From NCBI GenBank assembly GCA_937859855.1, contig CALMAR010000365.1:1-12825 (forward strand): a DNA stretch of 12,825 nt, written 5' to 3'. Made by a program: the position numbers and the translations under genes. The notes below the pieces were generated by a model that did not search any database, was not told where the DNA came from, and worked only from the letters and a program-made list of their open reading frames with translations. Positions 6,906 through 12,825 of this stretch are shown in pieces. Origin of the DNA: an uncultured Kineosporia sp. Its GTDB lineage: Bacteria > Actinomycetota > Actinomycetes > Actinomycetales > Kineosporiaceae. Each line of letters opens with the position of its first letter. Position 1 is the stretch's first letter.

Positions 6906-8696
6906 ATGGCCCCGCCGGTGCAAGTGAGTAGTTCTCCGGGCGCCAATCCCGGCCGAGGTGTCATGCAACAGATCCGGGCTGCCGGCCTGCTCGTCGCCGT
7001 CCTCCTCGCCGTCGTCGCCACAGAGACGTGGACCCAGGAAACCATCTGGTCCCGCGAGCCGTCCGCCGCGATTAGCCGGATCCTGGTCGGCGGCGGTTTC
7101 GCCGTCACCGCCGTCCTGCTGCGCAACCAGGTCGGGCAGCGGGGTAACTCGCAGCTTTTTGCGCTGCTGGCGCTGGTCTGGGTGATCAGCCAGACCATCC
7201 ACCGCGACATCGGCGCGTTCGCCTGGACGGCGTTGTGGGCGCAGGCCTTCGTGCAACTGCTCGCTGCGGCCATCCTGCTGCGCTATCCGAACGCCGAATA
7301 CTCAACGTCCAGCCGCATTTTCGTCACCGTCAACGCGATCGGGTCTGCGGCGTTCCCCTTGGCGCTGGTGACCACGGGCAGGCCGAAGTGGGCGGAGTGG
7401 GCGGGCTATAGCGGATGGTGGCCGTCGATCTGGGCTGACCGCGGCCGGTTCGACCTCGTGCAGCACCTCTACAACGCGTGGCTGGCTGGCGCCGCATTTG
7501 TTTTCGTCGTCCTGCTGGTTCGCCGGTGGACCCGGCTGATCCGGCTGGAGCAACGGACCATGCTGCCGATCCTGATCGCAGCAATCATTGCGGCAGCCGG
7601 CACGGCCAGCAACTTCTTCGGGCCGATGCTCGGGCCCGGTGCTCAAGAACCACTCGTGGTGGCCCGGGCCTACAGCGGCGTCACCGTCTCGCTGGCTTTC
7701 GTCATCTCTGCCATTCAGGTTCGGCTGGCTCGCGCGGCGGTGACCGAACTGGTCGCCCGTCTGGCCGGTCCGGTCACGATCGATCAGGTGCGAGACGCCT
7801 TGCGCCGCGCGCTGGACGATAAGGATCTGGAGGTCCTCTACTGGCTACCGGACGATGCGCACTTCGTCGACAGCGAGGGGCTGCCGCGCGAACCGAGTGA
7901 CGACGTCGACCGTCTGGTGATCCCGGTCTCAACCGCTGACGAGGATCCGCTCGCGGTCGTGCAGGCAGCGCCGTCCCTGCGCCGGCACCGGTCGCTGGTC
8001 GATGCGGCTATCGGCGTCTCCCGGCTGGCACTGGAGAACACCCGGCTCCAGGCCGGCCTGCGCTCGCAACTGGCCGCCACCAAGGACGCGCGGAGCCGGC
8101 TGGTCAAAGCTGGGCTGGAGGAGCGCCGCCGGTTGGAGCGAGACCTGCACGACGGCGCCCAGCAGCGGCTGCTCGGGATTGGCCTGCGGCTCGGCGCCAT
8201 CCGTGCCGTCACGCCGAATCCCTCGATCACCGACGCCATCGAAAAGGCCCGTGCTGAAATACGTCTCGCGCTGCAGGAGCTGCGCGACTTGGCGCACGGG
8301 ATCTATCCCGCATTGCTGACGCAAGCGGGGCTGGGCCCGGCGGTCGAAGCCGTGGCCGAGCGACTGCCAATCACTGTGCGCGTTCGCATCCCGGAGCGCC
8401 GGTTCGGTCCCGATTTGGAGAGCACCGCCTATCTGGTGATCTGCGAGACGCTGACCAATGTTGCCAAGCACGCCGGGCCTTGCATCGCCCACGTCACCGT
8501 GGACGTCCGAGAGGGCTGGATGCATGTTGACGTCAGCGACGACGGCCGGGGATTCAGCCCAGAGGGAGCCGCTACGCCGTTGTCTGCCGTTCAGGACCGG
8601 CTTGCCGCAGCCGGTGGAACCTTGACAGTGGCCAGCGTTCCCGCAGAAGGCACGCACATCCACGCCAGCCTGCCCTGCGATGAGGCGGTCTGTTGA
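6906..8696 (+). CDS. Membrane sensor histidine kinase (HisKA_3 type)
   Basis: 596 aa, or 577 aa if the ATG at 6963 (GAGG 5 nt upstream) is the true start; the first ATG has only a weak AGG. Hydrophobic segments at about 25-40, 58-75, 84-98, 104-125, 140-155, 192-206, 219-233 and 256-271 give a polytopic N-terminal sensor without a large extracellular domain, suggesting it senses within or near the membrane. A GAF-like region (about 285-380) and a coiled linker lead to the HisKA_3 dimerisation helix, with phospho-accepting His415 in ERDLHDGAQQRLLGIGLRLG. The HATPase has the N box around ETLTNVAKHA (Asn518) and the G1 box DDGRGF (545-550). It autophosphorylates and passes the phosphate to the upstream regulator. 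All catalytic motifs are intact. Confidence 0.95.
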   Translation: MAPPVQVSSSPGANPGRGVMQQIRAAGLLVAVLLAVVATETWTQETIWSREPSAAISRILVGGGFAVTAVLLRNQVGQRGNSQLFALLALVWVISQTIHRDIGAFAWTALWAQAFVQLLAAAILLRYPNAEYSTSSRIFVTVNAIGSAAFPLALVTTGRPKWAEWAGYSGWWPSIWADRGRFDLVQHLYNAWLAGAAFVFVVLLVRRWTRLIRLEQRTMLPILIAAIIAAAGTASNFFGPMLGPGAQEPLVVARAYSGVTVSLAFVISAIQVRLARAAVTELVARLAGPVTIDQVRDALRRALDDKDLEVLYWLPDDAHFVDSEGLPREPSDDVDRLVIPVSTADEDPLAVVQAAPSLRRHRSLVDAAIGVSRLALENTRLQAGLRSQLAATKDARSRLVKAGLEERRRLERDLHDGAQQRLLGIGLRLGAIRAVTPNPSITDAIEKARAEIRLALQELRDLAHGIYPALLTQAGLGPAVEAVAERLPITVRVRIPERRFGPDLESTAYLVICETLTNVAKHAGPCIAHVTVDVREGWMHVDVSDDGRGFSPEGAATPLSAVQDRLAAAGGTLTVASVPAEGTHIHASLPCDEAVC

Positions 8697-8708
8697 GAGA
8701 CGACGAGA

Positions 8709-8730
8709 CGGGCGGCACGGATGCCGCCCG
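8709..8730. terminator. GC-rich hairpin shared by two convergent operons
   Basis: A perfect 9-bp stem (CGGGCGGCA / TGCCGCCCG) with loop CGGA lies between the kinase stop (8696) and the small peptide stop (8747). There is no T-tract on either side, which is common for actinobacterial terminators. Its place between converging genes suggests bidirectional use. Confidence 0.7.
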
Positions 8731-8746
8731 CCTCATGCCGGGGTGA

Positions 8747-8920
8747 TCAGCGAACGGCGGCGCCGTCCGACAGACCGTCCTTCACGCAGTGGTGCTGCAG
8801 ATCGTCGTAGTGCCAGCCCTTGACGCAGTGAACGTTGGGCGGCGGCAGAGCCGAGGCGGCAGCGGCACTGCCGGAGATCAGGGCTGCAGCAACGACGAGG
8901 GCGCTGAGCAGGTGTCGCAT
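8747..8920 (-). CDS. Small secreted peptide with two cysteines
   Basis: 57 aa. ATG 8920 has AAAGGA about 8 nt upstream. The first 24 or so residues (MRHLLSALVVAAALISGSAA then AASA) are a compact Sec signal peptide with an A-S-A cleavage site, leaving a mature peptide of about 33 residues. The mature part contains HCVKGWHYDDLQHHCVKDGL: two cysteines 13 positions apart in a repeated 'CVK(G/D)' context, with several His residues between them. A single disulfide loop, or metal binding by Cys/His, is possible. It lies 46 nt after the 282-aa gene on the same strand, so the two are probably one operon. The family is not recognised. The combination of a good ribosome binding site, signal peptide and operon position makes it a real gene rather than a chance frame. 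Confidence 0.75.
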   Translation of the reverse strand: MRHLLSALVVAAALISGSAAAASALPPPNVHCVKGWHYDDLQHHCVKDGLSDGAAVR

Positions 8921-8966
8921 GGGAGTGATCCTTTCGATGAGTTCGATGCGAGGTGTGGTAGCGGGA

Positions 8967-9815
8967 TCAGGCGAACGCGCTGGTGACGACCTTGGCGATT
9001 GCGGTCGCGCTGCTGGCCAGGTCGGACACGGACTTACCGGCCGCGACCCACTTGTCCAGCACGACCTGAAAGTCGTCGGGTTTCCAGGTCTGGAACGCGG
9101 TGGCTGTAACCACCCGGGCGGCGTCGGCCGGGGCGATGGACAACTCCCACGGATCGGTCCGGTCCGACTGGCCGATCACGGTGCCGTCCACCCCAAACCT
9201 TTGCTGGCCGCTGCGGCCACCCGGCACCCAGTCGCCGTTGGCGTCGCACAGCACGATCGACACTCCGCCGTGGAAGCCGCCGAACCACGTGACCGTACGC
9301 GTGCGGGTCTGCACCGCGCACCGGCCAGTGTCCCGGGTGAGGTGACCCCAGGTATGCATAAAGTGCCCTGCACCCAGCGCGACATCACCGGTGTTACACG
9401 ACACTAGGTTCGACGACGGCTGGACAACGGACGGCAGCGGCTGCCCCAGCGGGATGGAATTGATCTCAGGCTCAGACAGGTGCCGCACCGCGGCCCAGTC
9501 ATACCCACGGGCGTCGAAGGTCTGCGGATCAGGGATCCACCGCCGCGCGCCGTTCTCCATCACGTAGACCGCCGGGCTCGGCGCGGCGGTGAGCAGATTG
9601 CCGTCCGGGTAGTGCTTGGCCCCGTCGATGACCGACGGCCAGTTGTCGCCGATGGGATTGTCGATGGCGTCGGACACGACCTGGACCGAGCCCCAGCCGC
9701 CGAGGCTGTTCACCGTCTCCCCGTCGGGCACCCAGTGGCGCTCGCCGCCATGCACGTACCAGACCTCGGCGAAGGCGGCCTGGCGGGCCATCTCGCCGTC
9801 TGTGATATGAGTCAT
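8967..9815 (-). CDS. Protein with two W(V/I)PD repeats and novel C-terminal domain
   Basis: 282 aa. ATG 9815 has AAGGAG 9 nt upstream. Two imperfect repeats fill the N-terminal half: about 17-60 (VWYVHGGERHWVPDGETVNS ... VQVVSDAIDNPIGDNWPS) and about 82-130 (VYVMENGARRWIPDPQTFDA ... VRHLSEPEINSIPLGQPLPS). This 'g.rhWIPDp.tf...g.....v..v......ipl' repeat is familiar from actinobacterial surface and amidase-linked proteins; its function is unclear. The C-terminal half (about 135-282) includes GHFMHTWGHL, a Trp/Gly-rich stretch with Cys residues, and a hydrophobic amphipathic tail SVSDLASSATAIAKVV. No Sec signal peptide is visible, so export would need another route or the protein is cytoplasmic. 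Probably co-transcribed with the 57-aa secreted peptide. Function unknown. Confidence 0.8.
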   Translation of the reverse strand: MTHITDGEMARQAAFAEVWYVHGGERHWVPDGETVNSLGGWGSVQVVSDAIDNPIGDNWPSVIDGAKHYPDGNLLTAAPSPAVYVMENGARRWIPDPQTFDARGYDWAAVRHLSEPEINSIPLGQPLPSVVQPSSNLVSCNTGDVALGAGHFMHTWGHLTRDTGRCAVQTRTRTVTWFGGFHGGVSIVLCDANGDWVPGGRSGQQRFGVDGTVIGQSDRTDPWELSIAPADAARVVTATAFQTWKPDDFQVVLDKWVAAGKSVSDLASSATAIAKVVTSAFA

Positions 9816-10176
9816 GATCAGTCACTCCTTTGATCAGGATCGGACTTTCTGGTACCTCGATCCTGACCATTCGGCGAACTTCGATATCCCGGGCAAACCC
9901 GTTGCCGAGGGCGGGTTTTCCCGGTGGTCTTCGAGCCGCTGCCAAGCGTGGCAAATCGACGGCCTGAGCGTGGCTGGCGGTGTCAGCAGCACTATCGAGA
10001 GCCCCTGGGTTAATCCATTCTATGGAAGAGAGCTGTCCTTGTACCCACAGGTCCAGATTGGCTCGGCCACGACTTGGGAGACATCAGGCACTACCGAATT
10101 GAAGTTGGAGTTTGGCAAGCGCTATAGAAAAAGAATGAAAGGCTGGGCAATAGAAAACAATTCGCACCTTGGGTGA
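9814..10176 (+). CDS. Doubtful ORF over an AT-richer stretch
   Basis: 120 aa frame with protein-like composition: Trp-containing segments such as FWYLDPDHSANFDIPGKP and SSRCQAWQIDGLSVAGG, and a basic stretch FGKRYRKRMKGWAIENN near the end. The last 150 bases use AAA, AGA, ATA and AAC codons that are rare in the surrounding genes, which suggests foreign or non-coding origin. The ATG overlaps the start of the minus-strand 282-aa gene by two bases, and no ribosome binding site is visible. The true start could be later, or the frame could be a remnant or chance. No family recognised. Confidence 0.25.
   Translation: MISHSFDQDRTFWYLDPDHSANFDIPGKPVAEGGFSRWSSSRCQAWQIDGLSVAGGVSSTIESPWVNPFYGRELSLYPQVQIGSATTWETSGTTELKLEFGKRYRKRMKGWAIENNSHLG
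9815..9866 (-). promoter_or_regulatory. Overlapping inverted repeats around the RBS of the 282-aa gene
   Basis: TCAGGATCG (9834-9842) and CGATCCTGA (9858-9866) are perfect 9-bp inverted arms with a 15-nt spacer. TGATCA occurs at 9815-9820, touching the start codon, and at 9831-9836, so the two could pair into a 6-bp stem whose 10-nt loop holds the AAGGAG site (9825-9830). The middle segments overlap at 9834-9836, making the two stems mutually exclusive in the transcript. This could be an operator, or a leader switch that hides or frees the ribosome binding site. The short stem is weak. Confidence 0.5.
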
Positions 10177-10289
10177 ATTGATGGTCACCTGCATTCAACT
10201 GCCTTCTTGTGAGGAGTAGGAACGTGAGTACGGCGGCCGCTCATCGCCATGACCAGACATGGGTCCGGCCCTCCCCTGCTACGAACTCA

Positions 10290-10950
10290 AACGAGCAACA
10301 TGATCCTTGGCCCTCAGACCCATGCGTGGCTCCAACGTCTGGTGGAACCGCTCCACCTTGCCACAGGTCTACGAGTGGTTCGGGAAGGAATTCTTCTGCA
10401 CGATCCCTAAACGGTGGAGTTCGGTCTCGAAGCCGTTGTTGCGGCCACCACGACCGCCAGCGAACCGAGTGGTGAAGACCATCCCATTGTCAACAGCACA
10501 GAGGCTGGGATCCCATACGTGTCAACGGTTTCCTTGAACGTGGTAGTCACGGCAGGTCCGGTGACGCGGTGGAACGCGGCGCAAGCCAGGAGCAGCCGGG
10601 AATGGTCGTCGAGGAAGTTCAGGACCTCCACATCGCGGCCGGTGGCGAGGCAGTAGTGGGTGAAGTCGGTCTGCGAGGTCTCGTTGGGGCAGAGCCGCTT
10701 CGAACCGGACGTATGAGCTCTTAGGCCGGTTGCGCCGGTCGGGGGTGACCAGGCCGTGCCGGGACAGGATCCGCCAGGCTGTAGCCGGAGCAATCGTGAT
10801 GTCATGGTGCTCGGCAAAGTGCCAGGTGATGGTGTGCGGGCCAGCATCCAGGCCCTGCCCGGCCAGGTCCCTTCCGCAGGTGCAGCACCAGTTCCGCGAC
10901 AGGCCCCGCTCCTCCCGCAGCGACACGATGTCGGGGCAGGCAGTCACCGC
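10290..10950 (-). pseudogene. IS481-family transposase, two frameshifts and a stop codon
   Basis: Minus-strand pieces join into a nearly full IS481 transposase. The helix-turn-helix part GLDAGPHTITWHFAEHHDIT ... LSRHGLVTPDRRNRPKSSYV runs to RFEAALP. An extra C in the CCCC run at 10686-10689 then shifts to PNETSQTDFTHY (first catalytic Asp) and VEVLNFLDDHSRLLLACAAF (second Asp). Near 10495 a second shift reaches DNGMVFTTRFAGGRGGRNNG and ETELHRLGIVQKNSFPNHS, then TAG at 10369-10371 stands where the family has Gln, followed by TCGKVERFHQTLE. It belongs to a different IS481 subgroup from the remnant near 2700, so they are not copies of one another. CCTACCTTTCATTTCTACGA (10984-11003) may be one element end; the other end was not found. 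The gaps at 10177-10289 and 10951-11093 hold no gene I recognise. Confidence 0.85.
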
Positions 10951-11093
10951 CCGGGGCCAGCATCAACGTCAGATCGGTCAGGACCTACCTTTCATTTCTA
11001 CGACACCCCACACCCATGAAAGCTCCGGGTTAGGCCTGTACGAGCACGCCGACGTAAATGTGACGCTGCGTAAGCGGGCTGCTCCTGCGCAAA

Positions 11094-11624
11094 TCATGCG
11101 GGGCCGCAAACGTCCCTGTAGTGCAATTGCATGTCTGGATTAATCTGCGAGTGCTTGAGTGACACGTCTCTACTCCCCGGGAGGCCACCACACCCGAAAG
11201 TCCAGCCAAGCTGCCACAGGAAATGGGTGTGAGAAGTCCTCTGCGTGGATGCCCCAATGGCCCACTTCCATTGATTGCCCGCATAGAGGACGATGTTTCC
11301 GTCAATCTGGAAACTCAGTCGAGTCACGCCGATCTTGTCGGTGTGTGTGGCCCACTTGGCCTGATCGTAATGGATGTTGTACCAGACGAGGTTCCCGTCG
11401 GATTGGAAGACCACCTCGGTAACCCCATCCGTCATGCACCAATGACCAGGGGCGAAATTCCAATTCTGATGATTCGATCCTAGTCCTTGCGTACTCCACA
11501 GGGCCGAGGCATACGTGTTGCACGCCGGCGCCAGAGCGGCCTCTGCCACATCTGCTCCGACAGCAACGCTCGCTGTGACGCCGATCGCCACTGTCAAAAC
11601 CAACGCGGCGAAACGCTTCCTCAT
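11094..11624 (-). CDS. Secreted bulb-type (GNA-like) lectin domain protein
   Basis: 176 aa. ATG 11624 has AAGGGA about 8 nt upstream. Residues 1-30 are a Sec signal peptide (MRKRF, hydrophobic core, cleavage near AEA|AL). The mature protein has two copies of the mannose-binding motif QxDxNxVxY of monocot-type B-lectins: QSDGNLVWY (74-82) and QIDGNIVLY (106-114), each with a WA(T/I) strand after it. A third, degenerate copy, INPDMQLHY (161-169), would complete the usual three-fold beta-prism. The first two motifs keep every sugar-contacting residue; the third does not. Four cysteines (35, 63, 145, 173) may form disulfides. The likely role is binding mannose-type glycans outside the cell. It stands alone between two broken insertion sequences. 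Confidence 0.85.
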   Translation of the reverse strand: MRKRFAALVLTVAIGVTASVAVGADVAEAALAPACNTYASALWSTQGLGSNHQNWNFAPGHWCMTDGVTEVVFQSDGNLVWYNIHYDQAKWATHTDKIGVTRLSFQIDGNIVLYAGNQWKWAIGASTQRTSHTHFLWQLGWTFGCGGLPGSRDVSLKHSQINPDMQLHYRDVCGPA

Positions 11625-12017
11625 ACGAATTTCCCTTCTGTGACCTGCCGCAGCAGGGACTGCTCGTTCGGGCGCGATATTGAGCGCATTTCTTCAACCT
11701 CACCGCGTCAGATTTCGAGGTGATTGCAGTTGTCGTACGTGTCAGGCGGGGTCGCAATTAGGTGGTTTTGGCCTGCCTCACCCAGCAGCGTTCGGATCTC
11801 TTTACGCACGGACGGGTGCCGGGTGCCGCCTGTCAAGCGTGCTTGTCACCTTGAATCGTGCTCCACTTGACCGGGCCTGTCAAGCGTGCTTTACAAGCTC
11901 TTCATGACACAGGGTTTAGTTGGGGTCTGGATCCGCCGGATTCCAGGTGGATCGGAGGAACTGCCCCCGGTTCGGTTGACTCCTGTGAGAATCTTCGTTC
12001 TCGCTGGAGATCACCCC
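11625..12017. other. Intergenic stretch between lectin gene and IS3 remnant
   Basis: About 390 bases without a convincing gene on either strand. It should contain the lectin promoter (minus strand), but I see no clear -35/-10 pair. Its most distinct content is the pair of 17-nt palindromic repeats described separately. The stretch from about 11905 is probably the left part of the IS3-type element preceding its first reading frame. Confidence 0.4.
11828..11891. repeat. Two direct copies of an operator-like palindrome
   Basis: GCCTGTCAAGCGTGCTT occurs at 11828-11844 and 11875-11891, with starts 47 nt apart. Each copy is itself an imperfect palindrome: TGTCAAGCGTGCTTGTCA in the first and TGTCAAGCGTGCTTTACA in the second, both with AAGC-GT-GCTT at the centre. 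Tandem two-fold symmetric sites fit a dimeric repressor or a recombinase site. Which gene they serve is unclear. Confidence 0.6.
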
Positions 12018-12440
12018 ATGCCCAGGCCAATTCCTGAGGAGTTCCGCCGCGATGTGGTCGCCGTGGCGGGTAAGAGTGACCGTTCGATGGCGTCGGTGGC
12101 GAAGGCTGACGTCGAGGACGGCGTCCGGCCCGGTATGACGACGGAGGAGTCCGCGGAGCTGCGGCAGTTGCGGCAGCGGAACCGTCAGCTGGGCGCACCT
12201 GATCAACGCCGCGAAAGACATTCACCATGACGACCCGTAGTTCGGCTACCGGTTCATCCACGACGAACTGAGGGCCGCGGGTGTCCAGGCGTGCGCGAAC
12301 CGGGTAGCAAGGCTGTGCAAGCAGGAACGGCTCTGGTCGATCCATGCCAAGAAGCGGGGCCTGAACCGCAAGGCTGGGCCGCCGGTCCATGACGACCTGA
12401 TGAACAGGGAGTTCACCGCCCCGGAGAAGGACCGCGCATC
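12018..12440 (+). pseudogene. IS3-family transposase remnant (OrfA/OrfB, deleted and with stop)
   Basis: ATG 12018 begins MPRPIPEEFRRDVVAVAG, the standard start of IS3 OrfA. After SMASVAK the sequence jumps to ADVEDGVRPGMTTEESAELR and QLRQRNRQL, skipping the core of the helix-turn-helix. After RQRNRQL a further jump leads, in another frame, to HLINAAKDIHHDDP, an in-frame TAG where the family has Glu, then FGYRFIHDELRAAGV, CANRVARLCKQERLW and KRGLNRKAGPPVHDDL: the N-terminal region of OrfB. It ends near FTAPEKDRA, before the catalytic DDE domain, so the element is cut off on the right. At least two internal deletions, one stop and one truncation make it inactive. Confidence 0.85.
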
Positions 12441-12448
12441 ACATCAGT

Positions 12449-12600
12449 TCAGTCCGCTGACACCAGGGGCAGACCCTCATAGTCAACGAAATCCTGAAAA
12501 TCGTTGCTGTTCAGGGTCAGCCTGACCAGCTCAGCAGAGTTCGCAATGGGTTCGGTGCCGCCAATGGTTGGGGCATCGTCCTGGCCGTTCTCGCTGCGGC
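12449..12600 (-). pseudogene. Possible second PIN-toxin C-terminal remnant
   Basis: The minus strand encodes IANSAELVRLTLNSNDFQDF then VDYEGLPLV and a stop. This matches the VapC tail 'a.LVT.N..DF.....GL.l(V)' and closely parallels the reconstructed tail near 1050-1110 (RKDFEDFANHEG, LVL). Upstream the frame reads NGQDDAPTIGG, a poor likeness of the 'NDAWIAA' motif, and further upstream nothing is recognisable. It begins right where the IS3 remnant is cut off. The evidence is a short motif only. Confidence 0.45.
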
Positions 12601-12825
12601 GTTGCAAGAGGCCTGCGCCAGCGCCGGCACGGATGATTTCGTTTCTGGAGCTGCCGCTCAGCGTGGCAAGGACCTGGACGCCGCAGCCGTCCAGGCTTCT
12701 GGTGTTCACGCACGGGACGCGCACGCCTCCGCCCGCTGGCACGCCGACGCGGCCCGATGCGGTGCTGTGGACCGGCAGCGCGGCTGGCCGGTTCTGACCG
12801 CTGCCCTGGCCCGCTGCGCGCCATC
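12540..12825 (+). CDS. Possible Ala-rich protein running off the right edge
   Basis: A frame open from 12461 (after a TGA) to the window end gives Ala-rich sequence such as NGWGIVLAVLAAALQEACAS, GTDDFVSGAAAQRGKDLDAA and RCGAVDRQRGWPVLTAALAR from about 12540. Third codon positions are clearly GC-rich and the first/second position pattern is that of actinobacterial coding sequence, better than the competing frames. No ATG or GTG start is present; TTG 12602 is possible, but no good ribosome binding site precedes it. It may be an internal part of a gene whose start was removed by the neighbouring IS3 remnant. No family recognised. Confidence 0.3.

Noticed and set aside
7929..8663. 244-aa frame antisense to the kinase catalytic domain
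   Set aside because: Covers intact HisKA_3 and HATPase motifs on the other strand; no recognisable motif of its own.
9529..9954. 141-aa minus-strand frame overlapping the repeat protein start
   Set aside because: Arg/Gly/Pro-rich shadow of the 282-aa gene, which has the ribosome binding site and real repeats.
2513..10950. The two IS481 remnants as ends of one composite transposon
   Set aside because: Their reconstructed proteins differ at many conserved-block positions (for example ITWLDDHSRYALH versus LNFLDDHSRLLLA), so they are different elements rather than paired copies, and no matching terminal repeats were found.
12531..12824. 97-aa Arg-rich minus-strand frame at the right edge
   Set aside because: Composition is that of an out-of-frame shadow; the plus-strand frame has more natural codon use.
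1..12825. CRISPR array, tRNA or rRNA genes
   Set aside because: No regularly spaced repeat, no cloverleaf-like or conserved rRNA sequence was noticed on either strand by eye.

Overview
The window is high-GC DNA with long open frames, many GTG/TTG start candidates, GC-rich third codon positions and actinobacterial gene families: a LuxR-type two-component pair, IS481 and IS3 elements, secreted proteins with AxA signal-peptide sites, and a CocE-like hydrolase remnant. It most likely comes from a filamentous actinomycete (Actinomycetota). The genus cannot be read from the sequence. I saw no rRNA, tRNA or CRISPR array.

Left flank (1-3229) is mostly decayed. It holds the start of a probable FAD-linked oxidase leaving the left edge, a collapsed CocE/NonD-type hydrolase remnant, a frameshifted VapBC-like toxin-antitoxin remnant, an apparently intact secreted Trp-rich protein (1635-2144, minus), a barstar-like immunity fragment, and an IS481 transposase remnant next to that fragment.

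The intact core (3230-9815) has two divergent units followed by a convergent one. A 953-aa membrane protein (minus) carries a patatin lipase active site whose two catalytic halves are separated by a membrane block. Divergent from it is a response regulator/sensor kinase operon (6247-8696, plus). This ends at a hairpin shared with a convergent two-gene minus-strand operon: a 282-aa protein with two W(V/I)PD repeats, then a 57-aa secreted peptide with two cysteines. The leader of that operon contains inverted repeats that could form competing hairpins around the ribosome binding site.

Right flank (9816-12825) is again mostly decayed: an AT-richer stretch with a doubtful ORF, a broken IS481 transposase, an apparently intact secreted B-lectin-type protein (11094-11624, minus), two copies of an operator-like palindrome, a broken IS3 transposase, a probable second PIN-toxin tail, and an open frame leaving the right edge.

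The overall pattern is a graveyard of insertion sequences and toxin/immunity remnants around intact envelope or secretion genes. The natural working hypothesis is that the two-component system senses the envelope and controls the patatin gene and/or the small secreted-peptide operon. This is inferred from layout only.
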